From assembly GCA_964455285.1 (NCBI GenBank), contig CAYVVG010000009.1, positions 1 through 64,000 on the forward strand: a stretch of DNA of 64,000 nucleotides, given 5' to 3'. This stretch comes from CAIVAT01 sp964455285 (GTDB lineage: Bacteria; Bacteroidota; Bacteroidia; Bacteroidales; FEN-979). The notes beneath the pieces were generated by a model. The model worked only from the letters and a program-made list of their open reading frames with translations, had not been told where the DNA came from and searched no databases. A program made the translations under genes and the position numbers. Positions 1 through 8,467 of the stretch are shown piece by piece; position 1 is the stretch's first letter, and every line of letters starts with the position of its first letter.

Positions 1-54
1 CCCCTGACCTCTGCATTGCGAACGCAGCGCTCTGGCCAACTGAGCTAATACCCC
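1..54 (-). tRNA. tRNA-Ala (anticodon CGC), 3' part cut by window edge
   Basis: Read on the minus strand from position 54: a 7-nt acceptor arm starting GGGG, T8-A9, D-stem GCTC/GAGC, anticodon stem CTGCG/TGCAG and loop TTCGCAA. The anticodon CGC (complement of 18-20) reads the alanine codon GCG. The T-arm and 3' acceptor strand lie beyond the left edge, so base 3-70 identity cannot be checked. Confidence 0.85.
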
Positions 55-102
55 GGAAGAACGCGTAATGCGCTGCAAAGATAAAACAATTTACGATGTA
101 CC

Positions 103-1056
103 TTACAAGGGTTTCCCCCTCCTCAGGTACCGGTACATGGCTTTCAGGTCGGTCGAGTCCATGCCGGCATACATGGTCCAGGGCATGATGGTCTGCTTCT
201 CGCCCGGCTTCAGCACGGGAGGTGTATAGGTTGCCGGATCATACGACCTGAACCGGAACAGGAAGGATTGCTCCGTCCATTTCCCGATGCCCTTGTCGGG
301 GTTGGGCGTAATATTTGAGGAGATCAGCCGGTTGCCGTCGGGCATCAGGAACTCCCTGCCTCCCGAAAAAGCCAGCGATTTCACGATCTGCCCGTGTTCA
401 GCCGGTGTGTGGCATTCGATGCATCCGGCCGCCCTGACGAGGTATTCGCCGTAGTTCACCGTGTCGGACAGCGGTGGGATCGCCTGAGGCATCGCCTCGG
501 CAGGCATCAGGTGCAAAATGATATTCATCGGGAAGGTGGGCCGGGAGCGCGACGGGGTGTTGTCGATCGGCGAAAGCGTTCGCAGGTAAGCGATCACGCT
601 CACAATGTCGTCGGTACCCAGGGTGCCGTAAGCGGGGTAAGGCATAATGGGGAACATCGGGTGCCCATCGCGGCTCACCCCGCTGGTGATCGCCCGGTAG
701 ATCTCCCCGTCGGTCCACTCTTTCAGGCTGTACGGGGTAATGTTCGGCGCCCGGTAATGACCGGGAAATCCCATCTTTTCGTCGAAGACCTCCCCGCCCC
801 TGCCTTCGGTCCCTGCCACCATCGGACCCGAGAACCGGCTCCAGTCGCGGGTCGAATGACAATCGACACAGACCATCACATGGTTGGCCAGGTACTTCCC
901 CCTTGCCACCCGCTCCGGCATGGCATCCGCTTTTACCGTGTTGTTCACCGGTATGTCAGGCAGGAAAAGCACGATGTAGAACACCACGCAGGCAATGATC
1001 ACCACCAGTGATAAAACCCCGTATCCTGCGATCTTTGGCCAGCTTTTACTTTTCAT
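103..1056 (-). CDS. Membrane-anchored diheme cytochrome c
   Basis: 317 residues. An N-terminal membrane segment (about residues 9-32) is followed by two class I cytochrome c domains with heme-binding motifs CVDCH (63-67) and CIECH (212-216). Candidate Met ligands lie in the HPMFPIMPY stretch (about 132-140) and near the C terminus. The protein should sit on the periplasmic face of the inner membrane and carry electrons; its partner is unknown, and no oxidase or dehydrogenase gene is adjacent. An ATG 21 nt upstream (1077) is also in frame. I prefer 1056 because a TACATTTG box at 1080-1087 would place the transcription start near 1077. Single gene, divergent from the UvrA-like gene. Confidence 0.85.
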   Translation of the reverse strand: MKSKSWPKIAGYGVLSLVVIIACVVFYIVLFLPDIPVNNTVKADAMPERVARGKYLANHVMVCVDCHSTRDWSRFSGPMVAGTEGRGGEVFDEKMGFPGHYRAPNITPYSLKEWTDGEIYRAITSGVSRDGHPMFPIMPYPAYGTLGTDDIVSVIAYLRTLSPIDNTPSRSRPTFPMNIILHLMPAEAMPQAIPPLSDTVNYGEYLVRAAGCIECHTPAEHGQIVKSLAFSGGREFLMPDGNRLISSNITPNPDKGIGKWTEQSFLFRFRSYDPATYTPPVLKPGEKQTIMPWTMYAGMDSTDLKAMYRYLRRGKPL

Positions 1057-1127
1057 GTGCAAAGATTTATGTAACATGTCAAATGTAATATATTTTTGGC
1101 AAAATCGTATCTCATTCCATCCGCATC

Positions 1128-1216
1128 CCGCCCCCCTAAAAACCGGGAGTTAGTTCATCAGGACATTTTCCTCCCCTGTCAGGGGGGGTGCAGGGAGGGG
1201 GCGCACATCAGCACAT
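1128..1216. repeat. GC-rich palindromic repeat plus short CAGCACAT array
   Basis: A C-run/G-run region (1128-1147 and 1169-1200) resembles the hairpin elements at 31058-31100 and 46335-46376. It is followed at 1202-1216 by about two units of the 8-bp repeat CAGCACAT that forms a longer array before the efflux adaptor gene at 31114. It ends 5 bp before the -7 box of the next gene. Confidence 0.5.
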
Positions 1217-1220
1217 TCAT

Positions 1221-1228
1221 TAACTTTG
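1221..1228 (+). promoter_or_regulatory. Bacteroidota -7 box TAACTTTG for the UvrA-like gene
   Basis: An exact TAnnTTTG match ends 4 nt before the ATG at 1233, so the transcript would be essentially leaderless. No clear -33 TTG is seen; the upstream region is the G-rich repeat. Confidence 0.55.
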
Positions 1229-1232
1229 CCCC

Positions 1233-4200
1233 ATGCCCTCATCCATCACCATCACCCGCGCTACCGAACACAACCTGCGCTCTGTCAGCCTGACCATCCC
1301 GAGGAACAAGTTCATCGTGGTCACCGGCGTTTCGGGTTCGGGAAAGTCTTCCCTGGTCTATGATGTGCTGTTCCGGGAATCGGAAAGCCGTTACCTTGGA
1401 TCGTTCTCCTCTTATGCACGGCAGTTCATGGGCCGGTTCCGCAAGCCTTCTGTCGAATCGGTTGAGGGTCTGTCACCGGCCATCGCCCTCGACCAGAAAT
1501 CGGTGGCGGCAAATCCGCGCTCCACGGTCGGAACCCTCACCGGGATATGGGACCTGTTGCGGCTGCTCTATGCCCGGACCGGGAAACCCGACGGCAGTGC
1601 GGGGGATTTTCCAGTGAGCCGCAGTCTGTTTTCTTTCAACTCGCCCGAAGGTGCCTGCCCTGTATGCAACGGCCTCGGAGTGGAAGATTTCCTCGATCCC
1701 GGGCTGCTGGTCGAAGACCCCCGGAAAACGCTTCGGGAAGGAGCCCTGGTGATCACCGCCCCCAACGGGTACATCATCTACTCGCAGGTGACCCTCGACG
1801 TGCTTGACCAGGTTTGCCGGGCTGAGGGATTCAACATCGACATTCCGTGGCAGGATCTTACCCCCGGACAAAAACACATCGTTCTTTACGGCAGCGACCG
1901 GATCGAGATCCCCTACGGAAAACATCCGCTTGAATCGCGCATGAAATGGAGCGGGATCACCGCAAAGCCGCGCGAGATGGGCTATTACAAAGGCATCCTT
2001 CCCGTGATGGAGACCATCCTCAGGAGAGACAGGAACAGGAACATCCTGCGGTTTGTACGCACAGGTCCCTGCCGCCGGTGCGGCGGAACCAGGCTGAACG
2101 ACCGTTCCCGGTCGGTGAGGATCGGAGGACTTGCGATCGATGATCTTGCCTCGATGGAACTGCACCGGTTACCGGCGGTGCTGCAAAGCATTCCCTTCGA
2201 CGCAACCGCCAAACCGGTTTCCGCTCCGGTGATCCGGCAAATAGAAGCGCTGGCCCTCCAGCTATGCCGGCTGGGCCTTGGACACCTGACTGCTCACCGC
2301 GAGTCGGGATCCCTTGCAGCCGGCGACGCCCGCCGCCTTCGCCTGGCCACCCTCGCCGGCATGGATCTGAGCGGCATGATCTGCATCTTCGATGAACCGT
2401 CGGTGGGACTTCACCCGCACGACATCCTGCCGTTGATAGACATCCTGAAAGAGATCCGCGACAAGGGCAACACCGTCGTGGTGGTGGAACATGATGACAT
2501 CTTTCTCCGGCATGCCGACTGGATCACCGACCTGGGACCCGGTGCGGGAAGGAATGGCGGAGAGATCCTGTTCAACGGCACTCCGGAAGAGGGGATGGCG
2601 CTGCCGATGACCGCCGTGTTGGAGAGCCCGACGCTGTCTTTCTTACACGGCGTCGGAATTAAGGAAGTCATCGCCGGACAAAAAACCAGTTCGGGCGAGA
2701 TCACCGTCAGGGGGGCAACGTCACGAAATCTGAAAAAGATCGACGCCACCTTTCGCCTGGGCATGCTCAATGTGGTGACGGGCCTTTCGGGCTCCGGCAA
2801 ATCGACCCTGGTCAACCACACCCTGGGCGCCTTCCTCGAAAACCGTCTGCAGGGAGCCGGAAAGCCGGAAGGTTCTGCGGCTTCCATAAGCGGGTGGGAA
2901 GGCGTCGGAAAGGTGATCTGCATCGACTCGTCTCCCATCGGCCGTACGCCCCGGAGCAATCCTGCCACCTATACGGGGTTGTTCGACCGGGTGCGCGACC
3001 TCTTTGCCCGGTTACCTGAATCGGTCAGCCGGGGGTACGACAAAAGCCGGTACTCGTTCAACACCCCGGGCGGCCGCTGCGAGACCTGCGGCGGAGCAGG
3101 CTACCAGCAGGTGGGGATGCATTTCCTCGGCACCGTCGAAGTGTTGTGCGACGATTGCCAGGGAAAACGATTCGACGACGATACGCTGGCTGTGAATTAC
3201 CGTGGGAAAAACATCTCCGCGATCCTGGAGATGACAGTCTCGGAAGCCTGCGGCTTTTTCGCAGGGGAACCGAAGATTGTGAATTACCTGGAGATCCTGG
3301 AGCAACTGGGACTGGGCTACCTCTCGCTGGGCCAGCGGTCGTCAACCCTTTCCGGAGGCGAAGCCCAGCGCATCAAACTTGCCGCTGAAATGGCCCGCCC
3401 GCAGTCGCGGCACACCCTGTATATCATGAACGAGCCCACCACAGGGCTCCATCCGGCCGACATCGATGTGCTGCTCAACGCCTTCGACCGGCTGATCGGG
3501 CAGGGTCACACGGTCATCGTGACCGAACACAACCCGGCCCTCATCCTGGCTGCCGGCCATGTGATCGACCTGGGTCCGGGAAGCGGGAGCGACGGAGGGT
3601 CGGTGGTGTTCGAGGGCTCGCCCGGGGAACTGATGTTGCATGAGCATTCATCGACGGCGAAAGCGCTGAATGAATATCGAACACCGGATATCGAACATCG
3701 GATGACGAAGGGCACGGATTCCGGTTTTAGCCCGTCAGAAAATCAGTGTTCGATATTCGAACTTCGAAATTTCATATCACTCAAAGGAGTTTGCACCCAT
3801 AACCTGAAAAATATAAGCCTGTCGATACCCCATAACAAGATCACCGTTATCACGGGCGTTTCGGGCAGCGGGAAAACGTCGCTGGCCTACGACACCATTC
3901 ACGCGGAGGCACAAAACCGGTTTTTCGACAGTTTCTCTCCCTATATCCGGAGCCGGATCGGCATGTACCGGCAGGCGGAGGCCGAGGAGATAACCGGCCT
4001 TACTCCCACCTTTGCCACCGACCAGGCGATGCCCCGCCACCAGCCGCGCTCCACTGTCGGCACCGTCACCGGAATTTACGATCATTACCGGCTTCTCTTT
4101 TCCCGCCTGGCTAGCTCTTCTCCCGATCAAGGCCAGGGCCGGGGTGGGGTCCTCAGCACATTATTCTCATTCAACCACGAGCATGGCGCATGCCCCGACT

Positions 4201-6131
4201 GTGACGGGCTGGGGCAACGAACCGTGTGCGACGTGGAGAAACTGATCACCGACCCGGCCCGTTCGCTTCTCTCTGGCGCCCTCGACGGTACCCGGACCGG
4301 CAGGTTTTACGGGGACCCGGGGGGACAATATGTGGCGACTCTGCGGGCGGTCGGCACCCGTTTTGGAATCGATCTTTCCCTCCCCTGGCAGGAACTTCCG
4401 GCGGAAGCACGGCAGGTTGTCTGGCTGGGGACCGGCGACGAAACCTATGACATCACCTGGGAGTTCACCCGGGGCCAGCGGGTGGGGAAACACCATTTTT
4501 CGGGAAAATGGGCCGGGCTGAAAGCCCTGGTGGAAGAGGAATATTCGAGGAAACATGCCGATCACCGTGGCGAAGGGATGATGAACGTGATGTCGGTGCA
4601 GCCCTGCGATGCATGCGGTGGCCGCAGGCTTAGAAAAGAAGCACTCGGGTTCAGGCTCGGCGGATTGAACATGGCTGAATTGGCTGATCTCCCGGTCGAA
4701 GATGCCATTGCGTACTTTTCCTCTCTCCCAGCCAACATTGCGGATGCGGCCGGTCATGGGATCGCAGAGCGTATAACCGGTGAGATCCTGAAACGATTAC
4801 ACATGATTGCCGGGCTCGGATTGCCGTATCTCTCGATCAGCCGCCGGACCGACACCCTGTCGACCGGAGAGGCGAGGCGGATCCGGCTTGCCTCGCAGAT
4901 CGGGGCCGGGTTGACCGGGATCACCTACATTCTCGATGAACCATCGGCCGGACTCCATCCTCGTGATACAGCAGGGCTGTTGGATCATCTGCGGGCGCTC
5001 CGGGGCAACGGCAACACCCTGATCCTCGTCGAACATGACCCTGAACTGATACTGGCGGCCGACCATGTGATCGACATGGGGCCGGGAGCCGGATCCTCCG
5101 GAGGAGAAATCGTCGCTACCGGCCCGCCCTCCGCCATTCTGGCTCATCCCACATCGGTAACGGGCCGGTACCTCCGGCAACGACAGGCAACAACGAATAC
5201 CTCCGGCACCCGGTCGCCAGGCCCCCCGATCCACATCAAAGGCGCCTGTGTACATAACCTCAAAGGGTTCGACGTGTCGGTCGCAACCGGGGGAATCACC
5301 GTGGTGACGGGGGTTTCAGGTTCGGGAAAATCGAGCCTCGTCTTCGATGTGCTCCACGCTTCGGCCTTGAGCGGCAGGCCGGCAGGTTGCCGGGAAATAA
5401 CGGGATTTGAGCACTTTTCCCGCATCGTGGCGGCCGAAACGGCCGATACGTTCCGGTCGGGGTTGTCCGTGGTGGCATCCTATTCGGGAATGCTCGACCC
5501 GATCCGCGATCTGATGGCCCGGGAGCCGTCGGCCATTGCAGCCGGGCTGTCGAAGAACCACTTCTCCTTTCTCACCGCCCAGGGTCAATGCTCCCGGTGC
5601 GAAGGCCGCGGAGTGATCAGGACCAGCATGGATTTTCTTCCTGACGTAGAAACGACCTGTGAGCATTGCAACGGATCGAGGTACAACGATGTTGTTCTAT
5701 CGGTCTTCTACCGGAAAAAGAATATGGCCGATATCCTCGGCATGACCGTTTCGGATGCGCTTCCTTTCTTTGAATCCCACAAGAAGATCGCCGCTTCGCT
5801 CGGGTTGCTGGAACGTATCGGGCTAGGGTACCTGCGTCTCGGACAGCCTCTCAGCACCCTCTCGGGAGGCGAGGCACAGCGGCTTCATTTGTCCGTTGAG
5901 ATCTCCAATCCGGGCCCCGGAAGGGTTCTGTTCCTGTTCGATGAACCATCGACCGGACTCCACCTCCACGACATTGACCTGTTGATGGGCATCATTGAAG
6001 AACTGGCGGTCCGGGGCCACACCCTCATTCTCATCGACCATGATCCGATGGTCATCGGACGGGCTGACCGGGTCATCGAACTGGGTCCGGAGGGGGGCAA
6101 CCGCGGCGGGTATCTTATCCGCCAGACATGA
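1233..6131 (+). CDS. Double-length UvrA-like ATPase (two fused UvrA2-type units)
   Basis: 1632 residues; a normal UvrA is about 940. Two UvrA-like units (about 1-815 and 848-1632) are joined by a low-complexity linker, giving four ABC modules with Walker A boxes near residues 32, 516, 874 and 1360. In each unit only about 95-100 residues separate the first Walker A from the FSFN...CPxC motif, against roughly 230 in E. coli UvrA. The UvrB-binding domain and the first CxxC pair are therefore missing, as in UvrA2 proteins. C-terminal zinc modules (CETC/CDDC and CSRC/CEHC) are kept in both units. The signature of module 1 is degraded (LAAGDARR for LSGGEAQR), and module 2 has NEP where DEP is expected. 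A role in DNA binding, drug tolerance or damage sensing without UvrB is inference; no uvrB or uvrC is nearby. The start at 1233 fits the -7 box just upstream. Confidence 0.88.
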   Translation: MPSSITITRATEHNLRSVSLTIPRNKFIVVTGVSGSGKSSLVYDVLFRESESRYLGSFSSYARQFMGRFRKPSVESVEGLSPAIALDQKSVAANPRSTVGTLTGIWDLLRLLYARTGKPDGSAGDFPVSRSLFSFNSPEGACPVCNGLGVEDFLDPGLLVEDPRKTLREGALVITAPNGYIIYSQVTLDVLDQVCRAEGFNIDIPWQDLTPGQKHIVLYGSDRIEIPYGKHPLESRMKWSGITAKPREMGYYKGILPVMETILRRDRNRNILRFVRTGPCRRCGGTRLNDRSRSVRIGGLAIDDLASMELHRLPAVLQSIPFDATAKPVSAPVIRQIEALALQLCRLGLGHLTAHRESGSLAAGDARRLRLATLAGMDLSGMICIFDEPSVGLHPHDILPLIDILKEIRDKGNTVVVVEHDDIFLRHADWITDLGPGAGRNGGEILFNGTPEEGMALPMTAVLESPTLSFLHGVGIKEVIAGQKTSSGEITVRGATSRNLKKIDATFRLGMLNVVTGLSGSGKSTLVNHTLGAFLENRLQGAGKPEGSAASISGWEGVGKVICIDSSPIGRTPRSNPATYTGLFDRVRDLFARLPESVSRGYDKSRYSFNTPGGRCETCGGAGYQQVGMHFLGTVEVLCDDCQGKRFDDDTLAVNYRGKNISAILEMTVSEACGFFAGEPKIVNYLEILEQLGLGYLSLGQRSSTLSGGEAQRIKLAAEMARPQSRHTLYIMNEPTTGLHPADIDVLLNAFDRLIGQGHTVIVTEHNPALILAAGHVIDLGPGSGSDGGSVVFEGSPGELMLHEHSSTAKALNEYRTPDIEHRMTKGTDSGFSPSENQCSIFELRNFISLKGVCTHNLKNISLSIPHNKITVITGVSGSGKTSLAYDTIHAEAQNRFFDSFSPYIRSRIGMYRQAEAEEITGLTPTFATDQAMPRHQPRSTVGTVTGIYDHYRLLFSRLASSSPDQGQGRGGVLSTLFSFNHEHGACPDCDGLGQRTVCDVEKLITDPARSLLSGALDGTRTGRFYGDPGGQYVATLRAVGTRFGIDLSLPWQELPAEARQVVWLGTGDETYDITWEFTRGQRVGKHHFSGKWAGLKALVEEEYSRKHADHRGEGMMNVMSVQPCDACGGRRLRKEALGFRLGGLNMAELADLPVEDAIAYFSSLPANIADAAGHGIAERITGEILKRLHMIAGLGLPYLSISRRTDTLSTGEARRIRLASQIGAGLTGITYILDEPSAGLHPRDTAGLLDHLRALRGNGNTLILVEHDPELILAADHVIDMGPGAGSSGGEIVATGPPSAILAHPTSVTGRYLRQRQATTNTSGTRSPGPPIHIKGACVHNLKGFDVSVATGGITVVTGVSGSGKSSLVFDVLHASALSGRPAGCREITGFEHFSRIVAAETADTFRSGLSVVASYSGMLDPIRDLMAREPSAIAAGLSKNHFSFLTAQGQCSRCEGRGVIRTSMDFLPDVETTCEHCNGSRYNDVVLSVFYRKKNMADILGMTVSDALPFFESHKKIAASLGLLERIGLGYLRLGQPLSTLSGGEAQRLHLSVEISNPGPGRVLFLFDEPSTGLHLHDIDLLMGIIEELAVRGHTLILIDHDPMVIGRADRVIELGPEGGNRGGYLIRQT
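3672..3758. repeat. Inverted repeat inside the UvrA-like gene, encoding the inter-unit linker
   Basis: A 13-bp perfect inverted repeat (GAATATCGAACAC at 3672-3684, its complement at 3746-3758) is embedded in heptad-like ATCGAAN units. It is read in frame and encodes the linker between the two UvrA units (about residues 814-842). Confidence 0.75.
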
Positions 6132-6133
6132 AA

Positions 6134-6157
6134 AAACCGCCCCGTTTGAGGCGGTTT
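6134..6157 (+). terminator. Hairpin terminator after the UvrA-like gene
   Basis: 8-bp perfect stem AAACCGCC/GGCGGTTT with an 8-nt loop, starting 3 nt after the stop codon. It is preceded by an A-run, but the T-run after it is weak. 6158-6355 holds no gene that I can support. Confidence 0.65.
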
Positions 6158-6355
6158 CGCGTTTGCGAGGGGTTCCCGCGCCCTGGGGTCGACGGGATTT
6201 GGCCGAAGCCTGTTTGAGGTTACCGAAAACCGGTAAACAACACAAAATCAGTCGTTTTTAGGGTATTATCCTTGGCCTTCGATGGATTTTATGTGTTGAC
6301 AAATGTATGGGGAATCGGAGGTCTCGTCAACCCTTTTAACAATTTTTAACAGCAT

Positions 6356-7441
6356 CTACCCGGCCTGGTATTCCGGAAAATCAGTGTACCCCTTGTCATC
6401 AGCGGAATAGAAGGTATTAAAGTCCCATTTTGTATCGATGGGCCAGTCATGCTTCATCCGCTCGACCAGGTCCGGATTGTTGATAAAAGGCCTTCCGAAG
6501 GCGATCATATCGGCCAGGCCGTTTTCCAGATCGCGTTCGGCCGACTCGCAGGAGTACCCCCCTGCCAGGATCTGGGTGTTGCTGAGCTTCTCACGGAGGG
6601 TCCTCTTGATGGACAGGGGCACTTCGGGCGCACCCATCGAGCTGTGATCGGCAATATGGATATACAGGATCCCCAGCTTGTTGAGCTCATCGGCCAGGTA
6701 ACCGTATGTCTCTTCGATTTCGGGGTAAGGCGCCATTCCTCCGTTGACCCCGTAAGGCGAAAGGCGGATCGCCACTTTATCCATCCCGATGGCCTGTCCC
6801 AGGGCTTCCGTCACTTCCAGCACAAAACGGCACCGGTTCGCGACCGATCCTCCGTATTCGTCGGTGCGCACATTCGAAACAGGCGACAGGAATTGTTCCA
6901 GCAGATACCCGTTCGCACCGTGAAGTTCCACTCCGTCGAATCCCGCCTCGATGGCATTGATGGCCGACCGCATGAACTCTTTCCTGGTATCGGCGATCTC
7001 CTCCTTCGTCATGGCACGGGGCGCCGGCATATCTTTCATTCCCTCCTGATCGGTATAGATCTGGCCGGGAGCCGCAAGGGCCGAAGGCGCGATCAGCGAG
7101 GCGCCCTGGGGAAGGTTGTTCGGATGCCCCATTCGCCCGGTATGCATGAATTGAACGAAAATTTTCCCTTCCCGGCGGTGAACCGCTTCGGTGACCTTTC
7201 TCCATCCGGCAACCTGGGCGTCGCTGTAAATCCCGGGAATGCGTGCATATCCGAGTCCGTTGGGCGACGGGGAGGTTCCTTCGGTAATGATCAGCCCGGC
7301 GCCGGCACGTTGTTCATAATATTTCGCCATCAAATCGTTGGGCACATTGCCGGTCGCACGGCACCGGGTCATCGGCGACATCACGACACGGTTCTTCACT
7401 TCGAGGGTGCCCAGTGTATAAGGACTGAATAATCTTTGCAT
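6356..7441 (-). CDS. Alkene reductase of the Old Yellow Enzyme family
   Basis: 361 residues, full length for the family. A single FMN-binding TIM barrel that reduces activated C=C bonds using NAD(P)H, presumably in the cytoplasm. The N terminus (LFSPYTLGTLEVKNRVVMSPMTR) is the usual first strand. The substrate-anchoring pair is H174 and N177 in HGANGY, the arrangement of classical OYE and NemA. The downstream GGSVANRCRF motif is the phosphate-binding lead-in. Monocistronic: divergent from the CoA-transferase operon and convergent with the UvrA-like gene. The natural substrate cannot be read from sequence; detoxification of electrophiles is typical for the family. Confidence 0.92.
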   Translation of the reverse strand: MQRLFSPYTLGTLEVKNRVVMSPMTRCRATGNVPNDLMAKYYEQRAGAGLIITEGTSPSPNGLGYARIPGIYSDAQVAGWRKVTEAVHRREGKIFVQFMHTGRMGHPNNLPQGASLIAPSALAAPGQIYTDQEGMKDMPAPRAMTKEEIADTRKEFMRSAINAIEAGFDGVELHGANGYLLEQFLSPVSNVRTDEYGGSVANRCRFVLEVTEALGQAIGMDKVAIRLSPYGVNGGMAPYPEIEETYGYLADELNKLGILYIHIADHSSMGAPEVPLSIKRTLREKLSNTQILAGGYSCESAERDLENGLADMIAFGRPFINNPDLVERMKHDWPIDTKWDFNTFYSADDKGYTDFPEYQAG

Positions 7442-7584
7442 GGTGGTTTGATTTTATGTGAATACCCGGTGTCCCTGCCTGACAGAGGTGCGGCGACCCT
7501 GAAATGAACCGGTTTCCCGATGTCTTTTGCCGGGATCTCCCCGTGCCATCGCCGGGGCACATCCGGATTTTTTTTGCAAAGATA

Positions 7585-7614
7585 TTGACTTTATTTAGAA
7601 TTATTTTAAATTTG
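7585..7614 (+). promoter_or_regulatory. Bacteroidota promoter of the CoA-transferase operon
   Basis: -33 box TTG at 7585-7587 and -7 box TAAATTTG at 7607-7614, separated by exactly 19 nt. Among the clearest promoters in the window. The scoA start codon lies 18 nt downstream of the -7 box. Confidence 0.8.
7593..7611. promoter_or_regulatory. Candidate operator palindrome within the scoA promoter
   Basis: A 19-bp imperfect palindrome, ATTTAGAAT-T-ATTTTAAAT (9-1-9, one mismatched pair), fills the spacer and overlaps the -7 box. The geometry and AT-rich half-sites resemble Fur-family boxes. The identity of the regulator is inference. Confidence 0.45.
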
Positions 7615-7632
7615 CGGTAGAGTCTTTTCACT

Positions 7633-8328
7633 ATGAATAAAATAGTCAACAATGCCCGGGAAGCGATCCGGGGAATAGAGAGCCGTATGACCCTGATGCT
7701 GGGAGGATTCGGATTGTGCGGGATCCCGGAGAACTGCATCGCCGCCCTGGCCGCGAGCGACATCACGGGGTTGACCTGCATCTCGAACAATGCCGGAGTG
7801 GACGGTTTCGGTCTGGGGATGCTTCTTCGCCGGCATCAGATAAAGAAGATGATCTCGTCGTACGTGGGAGAGAACAAGGAATTTGAACGGCAGTTGCTCA
7901 GCGGCGAACTCGAAGTAGAGCTGATCCCCCAGGGAACCCTCGCCGAACGCATCCGGGCCGGGGGTGCAGGAATACCGGCATTCTACGTCCCTGCCGGGTA
8001 TGGTACCGAAGTAGCCGAAGGCAAGACAGTCCGCGAATTCGATGGAAAGATGTTCCTGGAGGAACGCTGGCTCAAGGCCGACTTTGCCATCGTCAAAGCC
8101 TGGAAAGGAGACACGAACGGCAACCTGGTCTACCGGCACACGGCCAACAATTTCAACCAGTCCATGGCCACGGCAGGCCGGATCACCATCGCCGAGGTGG
8201 AAGAACTGGTCCCGGCCGGAACCCTCGATCCCAATTGTATCCACACTCCGGGTGTATATGTGCAGCGTATTTTCCAGGGAACCGGCTATGAAAAACGCAT
8301 CGAGTTTGTGACGACACGTGACACGTGA
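7633..8328 (+). CDS. scoA: 3-oxoacid (succinyl-CoA type) CoA-transferase subunit A
   Basis: 231 residues. The alpha subunit of a family I CoA-transferase, which moves CoA between a donor such as succinyl-CoA and an acceptor such as acetoacetate in ketone-body or short-chain acid metabolism. Family features: an N-terminal MNKIVNNAREAI start, the glycine-rich GGFGLCGIPE motif near residue 25, the SNNAG motif and the GGAGIPAFYVPAGYGT segment. The catalytic Glu is in the partner subunit 139 bp downstream. The last six residues (VTTRDT) and the stop codon are encoded by the GTGAC repeat array, replacing the basic tail usual in this family. Confidence 0.93.
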   Translation: MNKIVNNAREAIRGIESRMTLMLGGFGLCGIPENCIAALAASDITGLTCISNNAGVDGFGLGMLLRRHQIKKMISSYVGENKEFERQLLSGELEVELIPQGTLAERIRAGGAGIPAFYVPAGYGTEVAEGKTVREFDGKMFLEERWLKADFAIVKAWKGDTNGNLVYRHTANNFNQSMATAGRITIAEVEELVPAGTLDPNCIHTPGVYVQRIFQGTGYEKRIEFVTTRDT

Positions 8329-8408
8329 CACGTGACAGGTGACGCGTGACAGGGTAAAGAAGTGACAGAGTGACAAAGTGACAAAGTGACAAAGTAACAA
8401 GGTTACGG
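8308..8408 (+). repeat. GTGACAnn tandem array at the scoA 3' end
   Basis: About twelve 7- to 8-bp units (GTGACAC, GTGACAGA, GTGACAAA, GTAACAAG). The array begins inside the coding region and provides the scoA stop codon at 8326-8328, then runs into the intergenic space. Confidence 0.9.
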
Positions 8409-8420
8409 GATCACGGCAAA

Positions 8421-8455
8421 CGTAAATCGTAAATCGTACATCGTACATCGTAAAT
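8421..8455 (+). repeat. CGTAAAT 7-bp tandem array before scoB
   Basis: Five units of CGTA[AC]AT, ending 12 bp before the scoB start codon. No convincing Shine-Dalgarno sequence lies between the array and the ATG. Confidence 0.85.
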
Positions 8456-8467
8456 TGAAAACGGTAT

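Noticed and set aside
8308..8408. Possible CRISPR arrays at the tandem repeats (also 12751-12862, 31114-31169, 35804-35891, 36360-36415)
   Set aside because: Units are 7-8 bp with no spacers and no cas genes are present.
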